The translations under genes were made by a program, and so were the position numbers. Shown in pieces: positions 7,589-15,215 of a DNA stretch of 19,981 nt; position 1 is the stretch's first letter; each line of letters starts with the position of its first letter. The stretch covers positions 1 through 19,981 of the forward strand of contig JAEWBD010000290.1 of assembly GCA_023391315.1 (NCBI GenBank), written 5' to 3'. The notes beneath the pieces are model-generated. The model saw nothing but the letters and a program-made list of their open reading frames with translations. It did no database searches and was not told the DNA's origin. The DNA is from Bacteroidota bacterium. GTDB taxonomy: Bacteria > Bacteroidota > Bacteroidia > Chitinophagales > Chitinophagaceae.

Positions 7589-8818
7589 CTAATCTTTGCT
7601 TACAATAATTTTATTGCTATAAACGGTTTCACCGTTTGCAGTAATTACACTTAGGAGGTAAGCACCGGCTGCTGCTGATGCCACTGAAATGTTTTCCGTT
7701 TGAGTGCCTGTGATTTTTACCTCTTTTTTTAATATTGTTTTACCGCTTGTCTCACTGAGCATTATTATGTATTTACCGTTTTTAAAATTGCTGAACTGTA
7801 TTTGCAGTCGTCCTGTGGTTACGGGATTGGGATAGGTGCTTACCGTGCTTGTTTCAAGCGTTTTTGCTATGGCATCCGTTCTGTTATCAAAAGCAAAATT
7901 GGCATTAGCAAAATCTGAAACGTTATATACCTGTTCTGTTGTATTTATAATAGCAGCCTGCAATGTAATAAGGTTTACTTTGTAATAACCGGTTGTTTTG
8001 GTGGAACTGCCCACGATAATATTCTCTGCATCTTCAACCATTGCGGCATTTATATTATACTCTTCGGGAATGTTTTTTATCTCACCAAGAAAAGTAGCAA
8101 GCCTTGTATCCGGATTGATCTTATAAACCTGGCGCGTCATAGTAAAAAGATAAAGGTTGCCATTCGCATCTGCAATCATATCGCCGCCCCAGCTTGTAAA
8201 CTGGGTTCTTACCGATTTATCTCCGTTTGCCGGGGCATCCAGCAATCTTCCCAAATCTGTAATCTTTGTTTGCTTATCTGTTGAGAAACGTATGAGGTGC
8301 TCATTATCATTTGTAAGAGCATACCCATTGCCATCTGATGCAATCACCATTCTTGTAATTACAGAGGCTTCGCCGGCTGCATTCTTAAAGTTTTTCAGCA
8401 ACTGCGTGGTTACTGAGTAGGCTTTCGGCGTAGTGCTGTTTAAATCAAGATAGCGCAGTTGGTTGCCCAGCATTTGCGCATAATATAACCTGTTGTTTTT
8501 TGCATCATAAGCAATTGCCGCTACCATCCTGCTGTTGATGCATCCGCAGTTTTGCAACGTGGATATGGTTTCGGCTTTAGCATCAACGTTTATAATTTGT
8601 GCGCCTGATGCGGCATCATAAACAGCTTCGTTCGCTGCGGCTGGTATGTAAACAGTCCTGGTAGTTTTTGTATTAAGATCAGCCTGGCGAAAAGCAATCC
8701 AGTTAGTGCTGCCAAACTGTTCACCTGTAACTGCAAAGAATTTTTTTGATTGCGTTGAAGCATTTAAAGTGAAAAGCAGTGTAAAGGCTAATAATGCAAG
8801 GGGTAAAGATGATTTCAT
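7589..8818 (-). CDS. Secreted protein with C-terminal T9SS type A sorting domain
   Basis: This 409-residue exported protein has an N-terminal signal peptide (MKSSLPLALLAFTLLFTLNAS). The central part, about 25-310, holds repeated beta-rich units such as NRLYYAQMLGNQLRYLDLN and ADANGNLYLFTMTRQVYKIN, which look like blades of a beta-propeller. The last 85 residues, from TYPNP (Y329) through GKYIIMLSETSGKTI to VYSNKIIVSKD, are a Por_Secre_tail / type A sorting domain, the signal for type IX secretion and surface attachment in Bacteroidota. The activity is unknown: I see no enzymatic motif, and a binding or adhesion role is only a guess. It has its own terminator and is separated by 50 bp from murQ upstream, so it could be expressed alone or with murQ. 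Confidence 0.85.
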   Translation of the reverse strand: MKSSLPLALLAFTLLFTLNASTQSKKFFAVTGEQFGSTNWIAFRQADLNTKTTRTVYIPAAANEAVYDAASGAQIINVDAKAETISTLQNCGCINSRMVAAIAYDAKNNRLYYAQMLGNQLRYLDLNSTTPKAYSVTTQLLKNFKNAAGEASVITRMVIASDGNGYALTNDNEHLIRFSTDKQTKITDLGRLLDAPANGDKSVRTQFTSWGGDMIADANGNLYLFTMTRQVYKINPDTRLATFLGEIKNIPEEYNINAAMVEDAENIIVGSSTKTTGYYKVNLITLQAAIINTTEQVYNVSDFANANFAFDNRTDAIAKTLETSTVSTYPNPVTTGRLQIQFSNFKNGKYIIMLSETSGKTILKKEVKITGTQTENISVASAAAGAYLLSVITANGETVYSNKIIVSKD

Positions 8819-8868
8819 AATAAATGATTTTCAAATTGAAAATTACTTATAAAACTGAAATAAAACAA

Positions 8869-9678
8869 TCAGCTTTTATGAATGGATTGCACGGCTTTTT
8901 TTACACTTCCCTGTTTTACCAATAAATTTTTTGCTTCGGAATAGTCGGCAATATTTGCCTGCTGCATCAGCATTTTTACGCCGCGGTCAATAAGTTTTTC
9001 ATTGTTAAGCTGCATGTTTACCATGCTGTTATCTTCCACGCGGCCCAGTTGTATCATTATCGTGGTAGAAATCATATTCAGCACCATTTTTTGTGCGGTG
9101 CCTGCTTTCATGCGCGTGCTGCCGGTTACGAATTCAGGCCCGGTAATTACTTCAACCGGGTAATCGGCTGCAGCGGCCAGCGGTGAACCGGCGTTGCAGG
9201 TTATACAACCCGTTTCAATAGCGTGTTCGCGGCAATGATCCAAAGCGCCGATAACGTAGGGCGTTGTGCCGCTGGCGGCTATTCCCACTACAAAATCCCT
9301 GTCAGAAATATTTTTTTCCTGCAGGTCAAGCCAGCCCTGTTCGCGGTCGTCTTCAGCAAATTCCGCTGCACGAACAATGGCACTGTAACCTCCGGCAATC
9401 AGCCCCTGCACCAGATCATAAGGAACACCATAAGTGGGTGGGCATTCGCTGGCGTCTAAAATGCCGAGCCTGCCGCTGGTGCCGGCACCTACATAAAACA
9501 GCCTTCCGCCTGCAAGCATTCTATCTGCAGCCGCTTCTATCAGCTTTTCAATTTGGGGCAAAGCTTTTTCAACAGCAAAGGCAACCGTTTTATCTTCTTC
9601 GTTTATATGCGTAATTATTTCTTTTACCGGCATATTTTCAAGATGCCTGTAATGCGACGATTGTTCAGTAGTAAGCAT
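8869..9678 (-). CDS. murQ: N-acetylmuramic acid 6-phosphate etherase
   Basis: MurQ cleaves the lactyl ether of MurNAc-6-phosphate to give GlcNAc-6-phosphate and D-lactate, a cytoplasmic step of peptidoglycan recycling. The 269-residue SIS-fold protein shows the signature FYVGAGTSGRLGILDASECP (61-80), with E78 matching the E. coli catalytic Glu83 and E109 (AEDDREQG) matching Glu114. The second sugar-phosphate block GIAASGTTPYVIGAL and the TGSTRMKAGTAQK motif are also intact. It is about 30 residues shorter than the E. coli enzyme, mostly at the C-terminus. The start gives MLTTEQSSHYRHLENM, the usual N-terminus in Bacteroidota. A perfect -7 element ends only 6 bp from the ATG, implying an almost leaderless mRNA. 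No MurNAc kinase or transporter lies nearby. Confidence 0.97.
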   Translation of the reverse strand: MLTTEQSSHYRHLENMPVKEIITHINEEDKTVAFAVEKALPQIEKLIEAAADRMLAGGRLFYVGAGTSGRLGILDASECPPTYGVPYDLVQGLIAGGYSAIVRAAEFAEDDREQGWLDLQEKNISDRDFVVGIAASGTTPYVIGALDHCREHAIETGCITCNAGSPLAAAADYPVEVITGPEFVTGSTRMKAGTAQKMVLNMISTTIMIQLGRVEDNSMVNMQLNNEKLIDRGVKMLMQQANIADYSEAKNLLVKQGSVKKAVQSIHKS

Positions 9679-9683
9679 TAATG

Positions 9684-9691
9684 CAAATGTA
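9684..9691 (-). promoter_or_regulatory. Sigma-A -7 element abutting the murQ start
   Basis: The minus strand reads TACATTTG, a perfect TAnnTTTG match, 5 bp before the murQ ATG at 9678. The transcript would start at or within a base or two of the start codon. No clear -33 TTTG is present. Confidence 0.4.
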
Positions 9692-9793
9692 TTAAAGAAA
9701 TAAAATTTTATTGCCCTGTGAGTTTTGCACTTCTTTTTGAGATGCTGTTATTATCTGTAAAAACATCTATAAAAATGAATGCTAAGCAGGATT

Positions 9794-10363
9794 TTAATTT
9801 GCAGGAAGCGTACTATCCGGCACATTAATCGGCCCTCTTGCATTGAAGATGGTGTAATGATTAAAATTCTGATCAGCCGTCATGCTATCACCATCAAGCT
9901 TTTCATCGGGTTTGCGTATATGCACGGGCAGGGTAGTATAAATTATCTCCTTATCCTGGTCCCACCATAACTCTTCGCTGCGCAAAGTATCTCCCTGCAC
10001 ATTAAATACAACCACACTGTCTCTTAAAAACACTAAATGTTTATTGGGATAATACAGCCCATATTTTGCAAACAGCTTGCTTTGCAGTTTCACGCTGTCA
10101 TAAAAATCCACATGAAGCGTTTTGGGAAATTCTGTTTTAGGCGTATCCCCCTGTGCCATTGTCATTAAAGGAGTGGTAAGCTTTGCTTTTGTAATACCGC
10201 CCTGGCTAAAATAGGTTGTAACATTTGTTGCCTTATCTGTAGGTATTGTTTTTTTGGCAAGGTCCTGCACCTGCTGGTAATCGTTATGGCAGCTATATAA
10301 AAAAAAGCAGCCGGTAATAAGGGCTGCTTTAAACATCTTTATATAAAGCAATTTATTAATCAT
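9794..10363 (-). CDS. lptC: LPS export ABC transporter periplasmic protein LptC
   Basis: This 189-residue protein is probably a lipoprotein: a hydrophobic leader ends in FFLYSC, with C25 as a lipobox cysteine. The LptC-like beta-jellyroll follows, with typical phrases YFSQGGITKAKLTTPLM, TLHVDFYDS, AKYGLYYPNKHLVFLRDSV and LRSEELWWDQDKEIIYT. LptC takes LPS from the LptBFG complex and passes it to the periplasmic LptA bridge. E. coli LptC is anchored by a transmembrane helix; a lipid anchor appears to replace it here. The start at 10363 overlaps the upstream barrel gene by 8 nt (ATGATTAA). An ATG at 10336 is an alternative that would keep the lipobox. It is the last gene of the cluster in this window, and the 115-bp gap beyond it has no strong terminator. 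Confidence 0.9.
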   Translation of the reverse strand: MINKLLYIKMFKAALITGCFFLYSCHNDYQQVQDLAKKTIPTDKATNVTTYFSQGGITKAKLTTPLMTMAQGDTPKTEFPKTLHVDFYDSVKLQSKLFAKYGLYYPNKHLVFLRDSVVVFNVQGDTLRSEELWWDQDKEIIYTTLPVHIRKPDEKLDGDSMTADQNFNHYTIFNARGPINVPDSTLPAN

Positions 10364-11747
10364 ACTTCCGCTTGATGAACCAAATATCGCTTAAAGATAA
10401 GCCTACAGAAATTTTGAAAAAGTTTTCTGTTACATTATTAACAGTGCTGCCTCTTTTTCCAAATTCAAGCGCCGTGTTTATCATGGTAAACTGCCTGTCG
10501 TAAGAATGATATTTTCTTAAGTTGAAAGAATAACCCAGTGAAAATGCCTGTGTTTTATAGCCATTGCCGTCAGCATTTATATAATCCTTGCCATTATAAT
10601 ATCCAAACCTGTAAATACCGTTTGAAAAGATGCCTTTGCCGGTAAGCGGGTTTGGAGAAAACTCTATACCGCCACGGATAAACCAGCTATTATTTAATTT
10701 ATCGGGCTGGCCATAATCGCGGTATTTTGACCATTGTGCAAAATTATATTCTACGCCAATACCCCATTTTTTTACGCTGAATGGCCCGTTGGAGAGCATA
10801 TTGCTCAACATTAACCCGCCGTTAAAACTCATGGGCAGTGTTATGTTGCCATGCTCTGTGCCCACCCTGTAGACGCTGTCAACAGCCACTATATCGCCGT
10901 CGTCTTTATAATAAAAAGTTTCGCTTGTAAGGTCCCGTGAAGCGTCCAGTTTTTGCTCTAAAGTTCCCGAAGCGCCAACCGTAAGTACATAGGAATTTTT
11001 TAGTTTGGAAATGGGGTCTGTTTTTTCACCTATGGTAAAACTTGCCATAAAGCCTGGATTGAGAAATAATCCCCAGAAATGCGTGGAATCGGTTGAGTTG
11101 GAATTATACCAGGTTTGGTAAGAGCTGTCAGAAGGGAAACTAACTTTATTGCTTATAAACTTGGTGCCCCATTCATAACCGGCATTAAATCCAAGACTGA
11201 AACTATTATTGGGATTTTTCTTATTCTTCCATGTTTTGCCAATTCCCAAAAAAACCTGGTTTAACCCGCCATTCCCTTCGTGCAGGGTCTGCAGGCTGTC
11301 GGTAATACCAAGGCTGTCATAACTAATACGGCTGCTTTCTTCAATGCTATAATTTATTCTGGTGGCCGGCCTTAACCCAAAAACAAGCGCTGCGCCATTT
11401 ATGTTGCCCGGCTTTGTTAAAGGCATGCCTAAGGTTATGTAGGAAGGAATAAAATTAACTGACTTGTATTTGTTTGCCGGCGTTTTGCTTAACAGGGAAC
11501 GGCTGTCAACAGTTAAAGCGAAATCATACGTAACAAGTCCTAGGGAACCATAGCTGGCCGGGTTTATGGTATTAATGAATTGCGAGTTTGAAACAGTGGC
11601 ACCCAGGCCTCCCATACCCCTTGCAGCAATATTTTGCTGCGGGTAAACATCTCCGATTCCATACCTGGAAAATGGAGAATTTTCCTGGCTAAACGAAGTA
11701 CTGCAAATCAATATCAAAAGAACACAGAAAAAAAAATATTTAGCCAT
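10356..11747 (-). CDS. Conserved Bacteroidota outer-membrane beta-barrel protein
   Basis: This is a 463-residue exported protein of unknown function. After the signal peptide (MAKYFFFCVLLILICSTSFSQ) comes NSPFSRYGIGDVYPQQNIAARGMGG, an N-terminus I associate with a family found beside coaX and lptC in Bacteroidota. The rest is alternating amphipathic strands with many Gly/Tyr/Asn, and it ends FFKISVGLSLSDIWFIKRKYD, consistent with an outer-membrane barrel. It resembles FadL/OMPP1-type proteins only loosely. I chose the start at 11747, not the earlier in-frame ATG at 11774, because it begins with the signal peptide and overlaps the coaX stop by 8 nt (ATGGCTAA), the same junction type as barrel/lptC. 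The partner LptC suggests envelope biogenesis (inference). Confidence 0.75.
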   Translation of the reverse strand: MAKYFFFCVLLILICSTSFSQENSPFSRYGIGDVYPQQNIAARGMGGLGATVSNSQFINTINPASYGSLGLVTYDFALTVDSRSLLSKTPANKYKSVNFIPSYITLGMPLTKPGNINGAALVFGLRPATRINYSIEESSRISYDSLGITDSLQTLHEGNGGLNQVFLGIGKTWKNKKNPNNSFSLGFNAGYEWGTKFISNKVSFPSDSSYQTWYNSNSTDSTHFWGLFLNPGFMASFTIGEKTDPISKLKNSYVLTVGASGTLEQKLDASRDLTSETFYYKDDGDIVAVDSVYRVGTEHGNITLPMSFNGGLMLSNMLSNGPFSVKKWGIGVEYNFAQWSKYRDYGQPDKLNNSWFIRGGIEFSPNPLTGKGIFSNGIYRFGYYNGKDYINADGNGYKTQAFSLGYSFNLRKYHSYDRQFTMINTALEFGKRGSTVNNVTENFFKISVGLSLSDIWFIKRKYD

Positions 11748-12465
11748 TGGTTTCACTAAGTGCATACAAACCATTAAAGATTAAATGAGGGTTTGCAAAT
11801 ATCTTGTTTTTGATAAGAGGCACAAAAAAGCTCATATCACCTCCGGTTAAATGCACGTTAAAGTTACTGTACCTAAGGTTGTACTCGTCAATAAATCCAT
11901 CCATTTCTTTAGCCATGCCCAGGATTGCGCCACTGTGCAAATTGGTCTTTGTGTCGTAACCCACAAGCGGAAAATTTGAGTTGGGGGTTTCGAGCGGCAG
12001 TTTTGCCGTAAACTGGTTCATGGCTTTAAAACGCATGTTTAGCCCCGGCGAAATAGCGCCGCCTAAAAATTCGTGCAGCTTATTTACAAAATTGTAGGTA
12101 ATACAGGAACCTAAACCAATAATAAGATTATGTTGTTTCGGATAAAAATAAACGACGGCAGCAACCAGCGCCAGCCTGTCTGCGCCAACTGTTTCCGGCT
12201 TGCCCACCGGTATGGTAAAAGGCAGTTTTGATTTTTCGCTGAGCTTATGAAATTTTGTTTTTGCTTCGAGCAGAATTTCTATTTCAGGGTTATGATTGAT
12301 AACCGATGATAAAATAGATTGCTTAGGCTTTTCTTCGGCAATAATTTTTTCTACCGATGCTACGCTGTCATCTTCAAGTGTTATTACTTTTTGTATTTCC
12401 TTATTATTGAAAACAGCACATTTAAGGCGCGTATTACCAAAATCGAAGCAGAGCGTAGTTTTCAT
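11740..12465 (-). CDS. coaX: Type III pantothenate kinase (variant active site)
   Basis: CoaX phosphorylates pantothenate in the first step of coenzyme A synthesis. This 241-residue ASKHA-fold protein has the N-terminal phosphate loop DFGNTRLK (D8, N11, T12), the pantothenate-site motif GADR (94-97) and the FLGGAISPGLNMRFKAMNQ block. The third motif, usually D-x-G-T-[AC]-x-T, reads GLGSCIT (117-123), so Gly117 sits where the catalytic Asp is expected. The underlying codons are clean and in frame. It may be a lineage variant with the base supplied elsewhere, or an enzyme of lowered activity. It is about 15 residues shorter than the Bacillus enzyme. It lies 5 bp after the LON-domain gene and overlaps the barrel gene by 8 nt. 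Confidence 0.9.
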   Translation of the reverse strand: MKTTLCFDFGNTRLKCAVFNNKEIQKVITLEDDSVASVEKIIAEEKPKQSILSSVINHNPEIEILLEAKTKFHKLSEKSKLPFTIPVGKPETVGADRLALVAAVVYFYPKQHNLIIGLGSCITYNFVNKLHEFLGGAISPGLNMRFKAMNQFTAKLPLETPNSNFPLVGYDTKTNLHSGAILGMAKEMDGFIDEYNLRYSNFNVHLTGGDMSFFVPLIKNKIFANPHLIFNGLYALSETNG

Positions 12466-12470
12466 GATTA

Positions 12471-13118
12471 CTATTTACCGAAATTAAAATCAAATCCTTT
12501 TAATTCTTTAAAATGCCCGTTCAACTGAATCTTCTTTTTCAGCGTTTCTATGCCGGCCACTACGGGAATTGTTTTTTGCAGATGACGGCGTAAATATTCC
12601 ATCCGCTGGTCTTCGCGCAATAAGCATAAAAGTTCATACTCTTCTTCCAGCGAAAGCGCCGCATGGTGCGCAATGTCATAGCTTTTTAATATTTCATCCG
12701 GTTTATTAAATTCTTTCTGGATGTTTAAAAGACGATGCAGTTCCCGCAAACCATCAATTATTGTATGCGTGTACCGGCTTATACCATCTTCATCATTTGG
12801 CAGATGCTTTACAATAGCGCCGCTATACAGTTTGGCCGGTATGGAGTTAATTACTTCAAGCACCCTGAATACGCTCACGCCTTCAGTCTTTACATCCATC
12901 TTTCCATCCGCATATTGCTTTACAATTTCAGTAACCCTCACCAAAGTGCCTGTTTCAGCAATTTTGTTTTTTAAAACAGGCGGAATGCCAAACATTTTTT
13001 TTTCTTTAAAACATTCGGCTATCAGTTGCTTATACCTTTCTTCAAAAATATGCAGGTTAAGATGTTCGCCCGGGTAAACTACAATTTCAAGAGGAAATAT
13101 TGGAATAAAATTCGTCAT
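12471..13118 (-). CDS. LON peptidase substrate-binding domain protein
   Basis: This 215-residue protein consists of the LON N-terminal substrate-binding domain (PF02190) alone. It starts TNFIPIFPLEIVVYPGEHLNLHIFEERYKQLI, the family hallmark, and continues with TGTLVRVTEIVKQYADGKMDVKTEGVSVFRV. A helical C-terminal half (about 115-200) follows. There is no AAA+ or protease domain, so it is not Lon itself. Stand-alone members are common and mostly uncharacterised; a substrate-recognition or adaptor role is inferred from the fold. It is the first gene of the operon that continues with coaX, the barrel protein and lptC. The start is preceded by a perfect -7 element only 11 bp away. Confidence 0.9.
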   Translation of the reverse strand: MTNFIPIFPLEIVVYPGEHLNLHIFEERYKQLIAECFKEKKMFGIPPVLKNKIAETGTLVRVTEIVKQYADGKMDVKTEGVSVFRVLEVINSIPAKLYSGAIVKHLPNDEDGISRYTHTIIDGLRELHRLLNIQKEFNKPDEILKSYDIAHHAALSLEEEYELLCLLREDQRMEYLRRHLQKTIPVVAGIETLKKKIQLNGHFKELKGFDFNFGK

Positions 13119-13128
13119 AACGTAAAGG

Positions 13129-13136
13129 CAAAAATA
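13129..13136 (-). promoter_or_regulatory. Sigma-A -7 element of the LON-domain/coaX/lptC operon
   Basis: The minus strand reads TATTTTTG, matching TAnnTTTG perfectly. The predicted transcript start is about 5 nt before the ATG at 13118, a very short leader. The -33 region holds TTGTTTTC rather than a clear TTTG at the right spacing. Confidence 0.4.
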
Positions 13137-13168
13137 AACATTGAGCCATACTTCGAAAACAATCGGCT

Positions 13169-13176
13169 TATTTTTG
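13169..13176 (+). promoter_or_regulatory. Sigma-A -7 element of the MeaB-type gene
   Basis: TATTTTTG on the plus strand is a perfect TAnnTTTG, giving a leader of about 31 nt to the ATG at 13214. With the element at 13129-13136 it makes back-to-back divergent promoters in a 95-bp gap. The only upstream TTG (13141-13143) is 25 bp away, longer than usual. Confidence 0.4.
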
Positions 13177-13213
13177 ATAAATCTTTAAAGCTGATTATAA
13201 ACGGGTACCTATA

Positions 13214-14119
13214 ATGCAGTGGAATAATTTATTGCAGGAAATACAAAACAAGAATGTTAAAGCGCTTGCCCGTGCTATTTCGTTAATTGAAAATGAATTT
13301 GCAGGATATGAAGATTTTTTAAAGCTGCTGCCTTTTTCCACTAAAAAAATAATCGGCATTACCGGCCCGCCCGGTGCAGGAAAAAGTACAATTGTTGATT
13401 GCCTCATCAATGAATTTGCTGTAAACAATAACAGGGTTGCTGTGTTATGCATTGATCCTTCTTCTCCTTTTACACAAGGCGCCTTGCTTGGCGATAGGAT
13501 AAGAATGAATGAATGGTATAACAATCCAAACGTTTATATACGCTCGCTGGCAAGCCGTGGCAGCATGCATGGCCTTCATCCAAAAATAATTGAGATAACA
13601 GATGTGCTGAAGGCGGCACCGTTTGATATTATTATGATTGAGACCGTTGGTGCCGGCCAGGTAGAAACAGAAATAGCACGGCTTGCTGATACTTCTGTGG
13701 TAGTACTGGTGCCTGAAGCCGGCGATGAAATTCAGAATATGAAAGCCGGACTGATGGAGATTGCTGACATATTTGTTGTAAATAAAGCCGACAGGCCGGA
13801 AGCCGATCGTTTTGTAAAAAACCTCAGGGCAATGCTGCCGCTTTCTTTACAAGAGAAGCAAAAAAAAGCACCGGTGCTTAAAACGATAGCCACAGAAAAA
13901 AAGGGTATTAAAGGATTGTTGGAAACGATTATTAAGCATCAGCAAACTGAAACAGAAAAACTTAAAAGTTTTATGATGCAGGCAGAAAAAGTTTATAAAC
14001 TGATAGAACAAAAAAGAATGAGCGATATTGATATAAAAAAACTCGCTTCGGAAATAGAAAGATTATCAGCAGATAAAAACTTTAGCCTTTACCGGTTTGC
14101 AGAAACATTCGGGAATTGA
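13214..14119 (+). CDS. meaB: MeaB/ArgK-family G3E GTPase (methylmalonyl-CoA mutase chaperone)
   Basis: This is a 301-residue P-loop GTPase. Walker A is GPPGAGKS at 51-58, the metal/switch region CIDPSSPFTQGALLGDRIRM at 79-98 is the family signature, ETVGAGQVETE lies at 143-153, and the guanine-specific NKAD is at 190-193. A helical C-terminal dimerisation segment follows. MeaB proteins load and protect adenosylcobalamin in methylmalonyl-CoA mutase or related acyl-CoA mutases. No mutase gene lies in this window, so the partner must be elsewhere. The N-terminal helical part is slightly shorter than in Methylobacterium MeaB (about 327 residues). The gene is divergent from the LON-domain operon and its stop lies 10 bp from the stop of the convergent small gene, with no hairpin between them. 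Confidence 0.92.
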   Translation: MQWNNLLQEIQNKNVKALARAISLIENEFAGYEDFLKLLPFSTKKIIGITGPPGAGKSTIVDCLINEFAVNNNRVAVLCIDPSSPFTQGALLGDRIRMNEWYNNPNVYIRSLASRGSMHGLHPKIIEITDVLKAAPFDIIMIETVGAGQVETEIARLADTSVVVLVPEAGDEIQNMKAGLMEIADIFVVNKADRPEADRFVKNLRAMLPLSLQEKQKKAPVLKTIATEKKGIKGLLETIIKHQQTETEKLKSFMMQAEKVYKLIEQKRMSDIDIKKLASEIERLSADKNFSLYRFAETFGN

Positions 14120-14129
14120 ATGGGAAAGA

Positions 14130-14375
14130 TTAATTGTTCTCTCCGGCTTCGCCTTCTTTAAGCGCTTTTTCACTGCGCCACCAGCGATAACCAAGAAAGC
14201 CGGCAATGGTAAGTGGTGTAAACATTAAATAAATAATGCCGCCATTTAAACCCTTGCCCTGTTTTTCTCCCAATTGGGAAGCGGTTTTTGTACAAATAGA
14301 ACATTGAGCATCGGCTGTATTTGCCTGCAACAAAAATAATAAAGCGATGATAAAAATAAAAGCCAGCTTCTTCAT
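14130..14375 (-). CDS. Small exported CxxC membrane protein
   Basis: This 81-residue protein has a cleavable-looking signal peptide (MKKLAFIFIIALLFLLQANTADA). Right after it come QCSICTKTASQLGEKQGKGLN with a CxxC pair (C25, C28 by count from the first Met), then one transmembrane helix (about 45-63, GIIYLMFTPLTIAGFLGY), and a short cytoplasmic charged tail (RWWRSEKALKEGEAGENN). The mature cysteines would face the periplasm. I do not recognise a named family, though similar small proteins occur in Bacteroidota. A metal, haem or thiol role for the CxxC is possible but unproven. It is codirectional with the DUF1361 gene 38 bp upstream and has its own perfect -7 element in that gap. Confidence 0.75.
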   Translation of the reverse strand: MKKLAFIFIIALLFLLQANTADAQCSICTKTASQLGEKQGKGLNGGIIYLMFTPLTIAGFLGYRWWRSEKALKEGEAGENN

Positions 14376-14394
14376 GATCCACTTATTTCGGCTT

Positions 14395-14402
14395 CAAAGA
14401 TA
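14395..14402 (-). promoter_or_regulatory. Sigma-A -7 element of the small CxxC gene
   Basis: The minus strand reads TATCTTTG, a perfect TAnnTTTG, placed 20 bp before the ATG at 14375 and inside the short gap behind the DUF1361 gene. No clear -33 TTTG is seen. Confidence 0.4.
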
Positions 14403-14413
14403 CGAAGCCCGGG

Positions 14414-15067
14414 CTACATTAACCTAATCCGTTCAAAACGGTTTAAGTGTTTAAAACCGGCATAAATAAGATCTATTAAAAATACCAGCGTTAGTATAGT
14501 AAGCCATGCATGCAGATTGCTTTGAGGAGCTAAAAAATCTTCTTCGGCTGCATGTAACATTTTTCTGAAATCGGCGGCTATATTCCAGCTTCTGAAATGC
14601 AGGAACCTTGCTAAAACTATATTATAGCTGCTTAAAAAGATAAATAATAATATGGAAAGCCTTACAGGGAATGCAGGAAGATGATTGCTTAAAAAGATTT
14701 CTACTTTTCTTAACGACATCAGCCCCGGGAGTATGCCTGTAACGGCAAATGATAAGAACATACATACGTCATACACCAGCGGAAAATTGGTTTTACGCAT
14801 TTGCAGCATGTCGGTAAAAAGATAAATGCACGATGGAAAGAATAATAGCCATAAAATGAGAAGTGAAAATGCCCGTGCATTTAAAGTTTTACATTTTAAA
14901 AGCTGCTTGCTTATTACGTATGGCACAAAGGCAATTAACAGGTTCCAGAGAAAAAAAGTATAATTAAGGGATAATGAAAAAAGACAGCGGTAAAACAGTA
15001 AGCCAAATGAAAAAAATGATGCAAACATCATCACCCTTTCAAAGTAAGGCAACTTAGCGGAGCTCAT
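14414..15067 (-). CDS. DUF1361 family membrane protein
   Basis: This is a 217-residue integral membrane protein with about six hydrophobic helices. The family pattern is visible: FLWNLLIAFVPYVIS, then LLILWLLFFPSCIYLFTDMLQM, then PLVYDVCMFLSFAVTGILPGLMSLRKVE. This matches the DUF1361 arrangement, whose usual central motif is FFPNAPYIxTDL; here it reads FFPSCIYLFTDM, so the Asn is replaced. The function of the family is unknown. The start MSSAKLPYFERVMM places a short positive/neutral tail before the first helix. It is divergent from the zinc-ribbon gene at 15216 across a 148-bp AT-rich gap, and may be cotranscribed with the small CxxC gene downstream. Confidence 0.8.
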   Translation of the reverse strand: MSSAKLPYFERVMMFASFFSFGLLFYRCLFSLSLNYTFFLWNLLIAFVPYVISKQLLKCKTLNARAFSLLILWLLFFPSCIYLFTDMLQMRKTNFPLVYDVCMFLSFAVTGILPGLMSLRKVEIFLSNHLPAFPVRLSILLFIFLSSYNIVLARFLHFRSWNIAADFRKMLHAAEEDFLAPQSNLHAWLTILTLVFLIDLIYAGFKHLNRFERIRLM

Positions 15068-15215
15068 AATTTTTTTTAAAATTAGAACACAAAGTTGGCC
15101 ACAGTTTAATTAGGCATTACCGCTTTCACTTTTTTTTAAAAATGAATTGTTATAGCAGGTTGTTTTATCCTTTGGTAATACAAATATTTTTTTGATTTAG
15201 ATTCGTTATATATAC

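Noticed and set aside
14170..14382. 70-codon minus-strand frame overlapping the small CxxC gene
   Set aside because: The alternative frame at 14130-14375 has a proper signal peptide, CxxC and transmembrane helix; this one is its frame-shifted shadow.
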